DNA of 8,428 nucleotides from Desulfobacteraceae bacterium (GTDB lineage: Bacteria > Desulfobacterota > Desulfobacteria > Desulfobacterales > Desulfosalsimonadaceae), in the NCBI GenBank assembly GCA_027353395.1, contig DAIEHU010000097.1:1-8428 (forward strand). The letters are read 5' to 3'. Positions 1 to 5,173 of this stretch are shown in pieces. Positions within the stretch are counted from its first letter, which is position 1. Each line of letters starts with the position of its first letter. Both the position numbers and the translations under genes were made by a program. The notes below the pieces were generated by a model. It saw nothing but the letters and a program-made list of their open reading frames with translations, had not been told where the DNA came from and did not search any database.

Positions 1-11
1 TATTTGCTCAT
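1..11 (-). CDS. possible start of a gene leaving the left edge
   Basis: On the minus strand an ATG (11-9) followed by AGC AAA runs off the window. It is preceded by a good ribosome binding site, GGAG (plus-strand 18-21), with a 6-nt spacer. Only three codons are visible, and the fourth begins TA, which could be Tyr or a stop, so no product can be named. The start lies about 20 nt after a GTTAGCC motif. That spacing is typical of the first codons of a gene cassette placed just after an integron recombination point. The cassette idea is inference. Confidence 0.25.
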
Positions 12-24
12 GGGTAACTCCAAG

Positions 25-60
25 GGCTAACAGTGTTTATATGGGTCCGTATAAAACTCT
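25..60 (-). other. candidate integron recombination point (attI/attC-like) with inverted repeat
   Basis: Read on the minus strand, 31-25 is GTTAGCC. It resembles the integron core GTTRRRY (cleaved after the first G), although its sixth base is C rather than a purine. Just before it lies CATATAAACACT, reminiscent in layout of the A-rich stretch that precedes the crossover in known attI sites. An imperfect inverted repeat overlaps it: AGTGTTTATA (32-41) and TATAAAACTCT (50-60), separated by 8 nt. The site sits between the decayed integrase and a possible gene start at the edge. A GTTAGCC by itself is common, so the assignment rests on context. Confidence 0.25.
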
Positions 61-76
61 GATTTTTGATTTTCTG

Positions 77-191
77 TCCGCATAATACGCCATTCAATAT
101 TGCGGAAATTGCAATATAACATATTGTAATCATTTATTTTAAAATCTGTTCACAGTTTTATTTCGGCGTGTTATGCGGATCAGCATAACAC
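77..191. repeat. nested inverted repeats, candidate recombinase (att) region
   Basis: Two 15-nt arms pair with one mismatch: TCCGCATAATACGCC (77-91) and GGCGTGTTATGCGGA (165-179), 73 nt apart. The second arm also forms a perfect 9-bp palindrome with what follows: GTGTTATGC (168-176), GGATCA, GCATAACAC (183-191). Inside, ATATTGC (97-103), GCAATAT (111-117) and ATATTG (121-126) repeat the same +,-,+ layout at smaller scale. GTTATGC/GCATAAT fit loosely as R'/R'' boxes of an integron attC about 100 nt long, but the stem lacks the usual unpaired spacer between R and L boxes. A regulator-binding array or folded RNA is the alternative. The palindromes are certain; the function is inferred from the neighbouring integrase remnant. 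Confidence 0.45.
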
Positions 192-206
192 TCTCCACGG
201 GTTCAT

Positions 207-372
207 TCAAAAGCCCATCCAACCGGACTGTACACGCCACCCGATTCGCGATCGGGCATAATGGGTATAGATCATCATGGTTTTGACATCATTGCGTCCG
301 AAAAGTTTCCGCACTGTTCGGATGTCGATAGCCATTGTATCGATATAAGAAAAGATGAATCTTATGAAGGCG
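207..372 (-). pseudogene. intI: decayed integron-type integrase (C-terminal remnant)
   Basis: The minus strand encodes the end of a tyrosine recombinase. A segment resembling the RHSFATHLLESGY region reads HLFLYRYNGY. After a one-base frameshift at about 327 it continues DIRTV-RKLFGRNDVKT-MMIYTH (326 downward), then IGWRVQS. Family members read DIRTVQELLGH-DV-TTMIYTH followed by GVRSPLD. The nucleophile Tyr of IYTH is kept, but the His of LGH is Arg here and the RHxF motif is broken. In the present frame the ORF stops at 207-209. Skipping one G near 222 gives SPLDGLLNE, matching the expected tail. Frameshifts and lost catalytic residues make it a pseudogene. The SPLD tail and TTMIYTH block point to IntI rather than Xer or phage integrases, but I could not run a search. 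Confidence 0.6.
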
Positions 373-598
373 GTTTGTAGCATTTTCAGAACTCAAAAAC
401 CATATTTTTTCCCAATGGTTCAAAATAATTAGGTTTTTTTGAATCCTCCGTGAAAAGGAACCATCCGGATGCCAAAACCAACGAAGCATACGTCACGGTT
501 TTCTGCCAATCCGGCCTACGATCCCGCCAGGCAAAGTTTTGCCGGAATTTACCGCTACCCGCACCGGAAAGGCGCATAGCCCACCCCGATTCGTTCTT
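373..598. other. gene-poor spacer, possibly more decayed integrase
   Basis: This stretch lies between the integrase remnant and the beta-barrel gene. The part from about 395 to 445 is AT-rich with several homopolymer runs; the rest has ordinary composition. Short minus-strand ORFs of 60-70 codons overlap in different frames, none with a convincing start or recognisable domain. The upstream part of the integrase would be expected here, but I cannot align any of it with confidence. No RNA gene or terminator stands out. Confidence 0.35.
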
Positions 599-1426
599 TC
601 ACTTTCCGAACGCCCAGAATAGCCCCACCTTAAAAACATCGGCTTTTGATTCCGGCTGATACAGGTTATAGCTGCCGGCGGATACGCTGGCGGACCGGTC
701 AAACCGGAGGGCGTCCCAGGAAAATTTCACCCCAAACCGCCGCCATCGAAGACCCGCTTCCCCGAAGCCGGAAACGGCCATTTCCGGCTCAAGTCCCGCC
801 CAATCGCTTCCGCTAAAATGAAAATCCGCCTCATTTCTGGCATAGACCGGCAATTTCACTCCGCCTGAAGTAAACGCCTCCCAGTCTCCGCAAAAAATCA
901 GATTTCCGCCCACACCCAGCCGCCCGTAAACACAGCCCCACCATTCTTCCGCGCCCTGAACCGGAATTCCGGCCTTGGTCCGGGTATCGGCAAGATCCCG
1001 AAGCCATCCCTGGGCCCCCAGCCCGGCAAAGGAAGTCAGCGCCAGACCCGGCAATGGCCTGAAGCAGATAACGCCATCTCCATACATGCCGCCACCGGCA
1101 TAAAGCACATCCGTTTTTACCGGCGAATCCGACCAGGTCTGGCCGTCATAATCCGTCTGGCCGAAAAATACATTTCCGCCACCCTGCCACCCGAAACGCC
1201 GGGGCGCTGAGGCGACCTCCACGTCAAATCCATACAACGGTCCTTTTTCCTTAAGAATCCGGTCTCCGGTGGTTTGGTATTCAGCCCATTTAAAATCATA
1301 AACCGACACGCCGAGATACACCCGCGTTTGGGGTCTTTCATCAGGTCCGGCCAAAGCAAAACCATTAAAAACAGCCATGAGGATGAAACAAAGCATCATC
1401 TCTTTAATAACTCGCTGGATTGTCAT
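599..1426 (-). CDS. secreted, probably outer-membrane beta-barrel protein (unknown)
   Basis: A 275-residue protein with a clear N-terminal signal peptide: Lys/Arg near the start, hydrophobic core at about 10-22, and an ALA-G cleavage site after residue 26. The mature part alternates short polar and aromatic strands with Gly-rich turns (for example YAGGGMYGDG at 109-118 and VYGRLGVGGN at 166-175) and ends in an amphipathic strand DVFKVGLFWAFGK. This is typical of small outer-membrane barrels. There are no catalytic motifs, and I do not recognise the family. The ATG start is supported by GAGGG 5 nt upstream, which overlaps the TGA of the preceding thioesterase-like gene (8 nt gap), so the two are probably translationally coupled. 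It is the last gene of the minus-strand operon. Confidence 0.75.
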   Translation of the reverse strand: MTIQRVIKEMMLCFILMAVFNGFALAGPDERPQTRVYLGVSVYDFKWAEYQTTGDRILKEKGPLYGFDVEVASAPRRFGWQGGGNVFFGQTDYDGQTWSDSPVKTDVLYAGGGMYGDGVICFRPLPGLALTSFAGLGAQGWLRDLADTRTKAGIPVQGAEEWWGCVYGRLGVGGNLIFCGDWEAFTSGGVKLPVYARNEADFHFSGSDWAGLEPEMAVSGFGEAGLRWRRFGVKFSWDALRFDRSASVSAGSYNLYQPESKADVFKVGLFWAFGK

Positions 1427-1434
1427 GAAAACCC

Positions 1435-1890
1435 TCAGCGCCTAGGTGTCAAATAAAATACAATCCGGGCCGACAGAACCGCCTCGCCGGACGCATTCTT
1501 AATCTCCAGGGGAATGGGGACATCCCCGGCAGTCAAAATCTCCGGATCAAATGAGCATATGCCGGTTAATTTGCCTTTGGCTTTTTTCAGATACTGAACC
1601 GTCATTTCCTTTGGAATCCAGCGAAGATTCGCGGGGGCGGAAACCTCCACCGCCAGTCCGCCGGTCAATTCGCAGAGATTGCATAACGCCCCGGCATGAA
1701 TGGTTGAAAGATGATTACGGATACTGTGCCGGTCCGGCATTTCCACCCGGCAATAACCGGGCCGGACATCAACGATCAACGGATGAATGGTTGAAAAATA
1801 GGGGGTTTTAAAAGTCAATGCGCGAGTGAATATTTGATTTCCAAAAGGCAGCTTTGATAGTTTGTTATAAACTTGAAGGGTATTGGGCAT
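1435..1890 (-). CDS. DUF4442 / hotdog-fold thioesterase-like protein
   Basis: A 151-residue protein of the hotdog-fold PaaI-like/DUF4442 type. The characteristic central-helix segment is NHLSTIHAGALCNLCELTGG (59-78), with the HxGAL...N...E pattern of the family. It is followed by beta strands (RWIPKEMTVQYLKKAKG and SGEAVLSARIVFYLTP) that close the hotdog sheet. Members are presumed acyl-CoA thioesterases acting in the cytoplasm; the substrate is unknown. I chose the ATG at 1890 because GGAG lies 8 nt upstream and the family-like sequence begins there. A longer in-frame start at 1968 would run 59 nt into the upstream gene. The gap to the DNA-repair gene is 19 nt, so the two are co-transcribed. 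Confidence 0.8.
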   Translation of the reverse strand: MPNTLQVYNKLSKLPFGNQIFTRALTFKTPYFSTIHPLIVDVRPGYCRVEMPDRHSIRNHLSTIHAGALCNLCELTGGLAVEVSAPANLRWIPKEMTVQYLKKAKGKLTGICSFDPEILTAGDVPIPLEIKNASGEAVLSARIVFYLTPRR

Positions 1891-1909
1891 GGATACAACT
1901 CCGGAATAT

Positions 1910-2620
1910 TTAAAGGATTCCTTCCAGATATCGCCTGCGCTTGTTTTCCTCAAACCGCTCAATGGCATACCGCAGCATGGTTCTGGGCATTTTCTGGTAA
2001 CGCGGCGCTAAAAACGCTTCCAGAGCCGCCTGATCCCGCTTCCCGGTCTCCCGGAGCATCCAACCCGCGGCCTTGTGAATCAAATCCGCGGGGTCATGGA
2101 GCAGTATTTCCGCAATCCGGAACGTAAGGCCAAGCTCATTTCGCCGGATAAACGCGAAGGTGGCGACAATGCTGATGCGGCGTTCCCACAAATCGGGAGA
2201 CTTCGCCAGATCCAGCAAGGGAGAAGTCTTCCTGCCGATGAAATAGCCCCCGGCAATGGCGGGCGCGGAAATGTCCACCAGATCCCAGTTGTTCACACAC
2301 CGGATATGATCCTTATATAACCGAAAAATCGCGGCCTGTTCCTCGGAATCGGCCTTTTGAAACCGGTTCACCAGGAGGATCAGCGAGAACAGGCGCTCTT
2401 CGTGATATGGAGACGCCAGCAGCCCGGCGCAGACAGAAAGGGAAACACCCGTAAACGCGCGGGCGGTTTTCCGCAGAACCGGCACCCGGATGCCCAAAAA
2501 TACATCCCCCTCACCGTACTGCCCTTTGCCGGTTTTAAAAAACCGCAGGGAGTGAGCGGCGATTTCTGCGTTCGCCAGGCCCCGTAAAATTTGTTGAATA
2601 TCTTCAAGTGTAGGGTTCAT
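1910..2620 (-). CDS. AlkD-like DNA alkylation repair enzyme
   Basis: A 236-residue all-helical protein of the DNA alkylation repair (AlkD/AlkC, HEAT-like repeat) family, near the family's usual length. The AlkD-type base-excision glycosylases remove positively charged N3/N7-alkylated purines without flipping the base. Expected key residues are present: W112 and D116 in NNWDLVD (W109/D113 of Bacillus cereus AlkD), R147/R148 in LWERRIS (R148), and W187 in KAAGWMLRE (W187). The N-terminal FFKTGKGQYGEGD and GIRVPVLRK motifs (27-51) are also typical. The ATG start has only a weak AGG a few nt upstream, but the protein begins as family members do. It is the first gene of a three-gene minus-strand operon. 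AlkD correspondences are from memory of the family. Confidence 0.88.
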   Translation of the reverse strand: MNPTLEDIQQILRGLANAEIAAHSLRFFKTGKGQYGEGDVFLGIRVPVLRKTARAFTGVSLSVCAGLLASPYHEERLFSLILLVNRFQKADSEEQAAIFRLYKDHIRCVNNWDLVDISAPAIAGGYFIGRKTSPLLDLAKSPDLWERRISIVATFAFIRRNELGLTFRIAEILLHDPADLIHKAAGWMLRETGKRDQAALEAFLAPRYQKMPRTMLRYAIERFEENKRRRYLEGIL

Positions 2621-2690
2621 GACCTGTTTTTGTCACGCCCGTCTAAAAATCACAACCTCAAAAATTTTGCTTGATTTCAAATTTCAACAC

Positions 2691-2710
2691 AAGTAAGTAA
2701 ATACTTACTT
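2691..2710. promoter_or_regulatory. candidate TetR-family operator (9-2-9 palindrome)
   Basis: Perfect inverted repeat AAGTAAGTA - AA - TACTTACTT, 20 bp in all. A near-symmetric site of this size with a GTAAGTA/TACTTAC half-site is the form bound by dimeric TetR-family repressors. It lies 155 nt before the thiolase start and about 70 nt before the divergent repair gene. A TetR-family gene sits 1.4 kb downstream in the thiolase cluster, making it the natural candidate ligand. No second copy was found by eye in front of the TetR gene itself. The palindrome is seen directly; the binder is inferred. Confidence 0.65.
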
Positions 2711-2739
2711 ATCTATTTTTCATTTCAATCCTCTTCGTC

Positions 2740-2759
2740 ATTCCGGCGAAAACCTGAAT
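2740..2759. repeat. degenerate REP-like hairpin
   Basis: ATTCCGG (2740-2746) and CCTGAAT (2753-2759) pair with one mismatch around CGAAAA. With the preceding CGTC this resembles the widespread proteobacterial repeat beginning GTCATTCCGGCGAAA, here decayed on its right arm. Only one copy is visible in the window, so repeat status is unproven. Confidence 0.3.
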
Positions 2760-2865
2760 CAAGTATATTCAGCCAGTTATAAATTATTTGGCCCCCGGCC
2801 CGCGCCGAGGCGGCGACTTTTTACGATTGCATCAAGGCTTTTTGAAAAATATTCAAGGAGTACAT

Positions 2866-4116
2866 ATGAGCGGCAATGTCTATATCATCGGCGCGGCAAT
2901 GACCAAATTCGGCAAATATCTGGACCGGTCCATCAAATGCCTGACCGGCGAATCGCTTCAGGGGGTGCTGAGAGACGCCGGAGTTGGGAAAAAAGACATC
3001 GAAGCCGCGTGGTTTTCCAATACCGGATGGGGAATGAACCAGTTCCAGCACTGCATCCGGGGACAGGTGGCGCTTTCGGCGAACGGGCTTGAGAAAATCC
3101 CCATGACCAATGTGGAAAACGCCTGCGCCAGCGGCAGCACCGCCCTTCACGGGGCTTGGACGGCCGTGAAAGCGGGCCTTTACGACTGCGTGCTGGCCAT
3201 CGGCACGGAAAAGACCTACAGCGAAGACCGGGCGCTCATGATGAAGGGGTTCATGTCCGGAACAGACGTGGAATTCACCACCCAGTATATCGAAGCGATA
3301 AAAAAACAGGCCAGGGCGAAAGCCGAAGCCCGGGCAGCCGCCTTCGACACGGAAACCGGCAAGGATAAATCCAAAAGCAGCCATTCGGTATTCATGGATT
3401 TTTACGCCATGGGCGCGCGGGAGCACATGAAAAAATTCGGCACCACCCAGCGCCAGCTTGCTGTTATTGCATCCAAAGCCCACAACAATTCCACCTTGAA
3501 TCCTTATGCCCAATACACATTTCCCCAGACCGTGGAAGAGGTGATGACCGATTACGAGGTGGCCTATCCGCTGACGCGGGGCATGTGTTCGCCGGTGGGA
3601 GACGGGTCCGCCGCTGTTATCATCTGTTCGGAAAAATTTTTAAAAGCCCATGCCACTATCCGGGCGATCCGCATCCGGGCATCCGTTCTAAAATCCGGTT
3701 CCTGGACGAACACTGACATCAGCCGCCGGGCCGCAAAAACCGCCTATGAAATGGCCGCTCTCGGGCCTTCGGATATCGGAATAGCGGAAGTTCACGATGC
3801 CACGGCGTTCGGCGAACTGCATCAGACCGAGCAACTGGGATTCTGCCCGGAAGGCGAGGGCGGCCCGTTTGCGGAATCCGGGGCCACGGCCCTTTCCGGG
3901 CGGCTGCCGGTAAATCCTTCCGGCGGATTCATTTCCAGGGGACACGCCATCGGCGCATCCGGCCTTGCCCAGATTTATGAACTTGCAACCCAGCTTCGCG
4001 GGGAAGCAGGCCCGCGCCAGGTTCCCCTTCCCCGCATCGCGCTCTCGGAAAACGGGGGCGGAACCATCGGACTGATGGAAGCGGCCATGTGCATCCATAT
4101 TCTGTCGATTTCGTAA
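2866..4116 (+). CDS. thiolase, SCP2-type acetyl-CoA acyltransferase-like
   Basis: A 416-residue thiolase-fold enzyme of the SCP2/lipid-transfer thiolase group, expected to cleave 3-ketoacyl-CoA or condense acyl-CoAs in the cytoplasm. The nucleophile is C87 in ENACASGSTALHGAW. H310 lies in EVHDATAFGELHQTEQLGF, the HDAF-type motif of SCP2 thiolases. H360 lies in GGFISRGHAIGASG. The second-cysteine CxG motif of classical degradative thiolases is replaced by ENGGGTIG (395-402), as usual in this subgroup. The ATG at 2866 has AAGGAG 5 nt upstream; a longer in-frame start at 2788 has no such site. SCP2-type thiolases often pair with a small DUF35 OB-fold/zinc-ribbon protein, and none is encoded here. 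The gene opens the plus-strand cluster and is probably controlled through the palindrome at 2691-2710. Confidence 0.9.
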   Translation: MSGNVYIIGAAMTKFGKYLDRSIKCLTGESLQGVLRDAGVGKKDIEAAWFSNTGWGMNQFQHCIRGQVALSANGLEKIPMTNVENACASGSTALHGAWTAVKAGLYDCVLAIGTEKTYSEDRALMMKGFMSGTDVEFTTQYIEAIKKQARAKAEARAAAFDTETGKDKSKSSHSVFMDFYAMGAREHMKKFGTTQRQLAVIASKAHNNSTLNPYAQYTFPQTVEEVMTDYEVAYPLTRGMCSPVGDGSAAVIICSEKFLKAHATIRAIRIRASVLKSGSWTNTDISRRAAKTAYEMAALGPSDIGIAEVHDATAFGELHQTEQLGFCPEGEGGPFAESGATALSGRLPVNPSGGFISRGHAIGASGLAQIYELATQLRGEAGPRQVPLPRIALSENGGGTIGLMEAAMCIHILSIS

Positions 4117-4262
4117 AAAAAAAACAAAAAATCGTCAGGAAAGAATCCCGACCTACGGTAAAAGCCATAAAATCAATTCGCAGGCCGGGTTTCCCACCCG
4201 GCGATTAACCTGTTCCATTCATTTTTCATAACCATCGGATACCTGTTTTGACCCAAAAACCC
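4117..4262. promoter_or_regulatory. spacer with two hairpins and poly-A tract
   Basis: The thiolase stop codon opens a tract of ten A, one C and six A (4115-4131). It is followed by the hairpin GTCAGG (4134-4139) / CCCGAC (4147-4152), which has one A-C mismatch. On the minus strand this reads hairpin then GATTTTTTGTTTTTTTTTT, the form of an intrinsic terminator for leftward transcripts, though no minus-strand gene precedes it. A second, perfect hairpin GCCGGGT (4184-4190) / ACCCGGC (4196-4202) with loop TTCCC lacks a T-run on either strand. These may reduce read-through between the thiolase and the regulator. Confidence 0.4.
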
Positions 4263-4883
4263 ATGACGTTGCCAAAAAAACGCATGACCGCGGACGACCG
4301 GCGGCAATCGCTCATCGACGCCACCATCCGGGTGGTGACCCGCCTCAACTATGACCGGGCAACGACCGCCCTCATCGCAAAGGAGGCCGGGGTCAATGAA
4401 GCCCTGATTTACAACCATTATAAAAGCAAAAAAGACCTTGAGATGGACACCCTCGATTATCTCGTGGATTCCCGGCTCGCCCTTTACCGCGCCAACCCGG
4501 TCTTTCTTGCGGAAAACCGGCATCAGAGCGTCATGCGGTCCTTAAACGCCCAATACCTGAAAATGATTCAAAGCCCTGAAATCCAGGTATTTTCATGCAT
4601 ATTGAAATCCATGTTCGCCATTGAGCTGGATATGCAGCAAAAAGGCGCCGCCTGTTCCAAGGCCTTTCAGGAATTTATCCGGGACAGTCTGATGGAAGAC
4701 CGGGATCGCGGTTTTTTTGACCCCCGCTTTGACCCGGATATCATCGCCTGGGAGATATTGGGCAAAATCATGCTCGTCGCCACCATGGCCGTGGCCGGGA
4801 ACTTGAAACAATTCGGCATGGAGGGGGTTCGCAAATCCATCGGGTATCTGGAGGACATTTATTTGATAAAACCGGAGGCATGA
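4263..4883 (+). CDS. TetR/AcrR-family transcriptional regulator
   Basis: A 206-residue regulator. The N-terminal domain is a typical TetR helix-turn-helix: RRQSLIDATIRVV (13-25), the YDRATTALIAKEAGVNEA turn region (30-47), and the recognition helix ALIYNHYKSKKDLE (47-60). The rest is an all-helical ligand-binding domain of unknown effector; in this context an acyl-CoA is plausible. An ATG at 4263 is used. A TTG at 4248 and an ATG at 4284 are alternatives, and none has a strong ribosome binding site. It lies 146 nt after the thiolase and 70 nt before the nitroreductase remnant on the same strand, so it probably represses this cluster through the 2691-2710 palindrome (inference). It appears intact although the genes after it are broken. 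Confidence 0.88.
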   Translation: MTLPKKRMTADDRRQSLIDATIRVVTRLNYDRATTALIAKEAGVNEALIYNHYKSKKDLEMDTLDYLVDSRLALYRANPVFLAENRHQSVMRSLNAQYLKMIQSPEIQVFSCILKSMFAIELDMQQKGAACSKAFQEFIRDSLMEDRDRGFFDPRFDPDIIAWEILGKIMLVATMAVAGNLKQFGMEGVRKSIGYLEDIYLIKPEA

Positions 4884-4953
4884 TGACAAACCCATCGTCA
4901 GCGATGTAATCCCCAACTCCAAAATCGCCATTTTTCTCACAGGAGTACAGGGC

Positions 4954-5160
4954 ATGGAAAACCGCCGCACCCGCAAATTTGAAAGCCCCGGCAACTGGAC
5001 GCCGGTTGAAAAAACCATTTTTTCCCGGCGCAGCACCCGGGCGTTCAAAAAAACGCCCCTGCCGGATTTTATGATCCGCCGGATTCTTGAGGCCGGACGG
5101 TTCGCCCCGTCCTCTGGAAACACCCAGCCCTGGCGGTTTGCCGTAATCAAAAGCCCGTAA
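4954..5160 (+). pseudogene. nitroreductase, 5' fragment (truncated)
   Basis: The 68 codons encode the N-terminus of an FMN-dependent nitroreductase-family protein. FSRRSTRAF (23-31) and ILEAGRFAPSSGNTQPWRF (44-62) are the hallmark flavin-binding segments. Family members usually run to about 170-270 residues, so most of the fold, the dimer arm and the remaining FMN contacts are missing. The reading frame stops right after VIKSP, where the sequence switches within a few bases to the second codon block of an acyl-CoA dehydrogenase in another frame. AGGAG 8 nt before the ATG is a good ribosome binding site. The same frame is open back to 4870 with protein-like sequence (DKPIVSDVIPNSKIAIFLTG), suggesting the true start lay upstream and was also damaged. 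Confidence 0.8.
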
Positions 5161-5173
5161 ATTCAATGAGGAA

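Larger units (their letters stand above)
2621..2865. promoter_or_regulatory. divergent intergenic regulatory region
   Basis: This 245-nt, AT-rich region separates the minus-strand repair operon from the plus-strand thiolase cluster, so it must hold promoters in both directions. It contains the 9-2-9 palindrome at 2691-2710 and a degenerate repeat-like hairpin at 2740-2759. Upstream in-frame codons from 2788 could lengthen the thiolase by 26 residues, but they lack a ribosome binding site and are not family-like. I could not place a convincing -35/-10 pair. Confidence 0.5.

Noticed and set aside
77..110. A dif/XerCD chromosome-dimer site, because of GCATAA followed by six bases
   Set aside because: The expected right arm (TTATGTTAA-like) is absent after the 6-nt centre at 80-91 and also at 256-272.
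240..256. CCCGAT-TCGCG-ATCGGG hairpin as a terminator
   Set aside because: There is no T-run on either side, and it lies inside the integrase remnant, where it can be explained by coding sequence.
2821..3513. 230-codon minus-strand ORF opposite the thiolase
   Set aside because: It lies fully antisense to conserved thiolase codons, has a Gly/Phe/His-rich shadow composition, no domain and no ribosome binding site. High-GC coding sequence commonly leaves such open antisense frames.
3688..4098. 136-codon minus-strand ORF at the end of the thiolase
   Set aside because: It is antisense to the catalytic His motifs of the thiolase, and its composition is that of a shadow frame.
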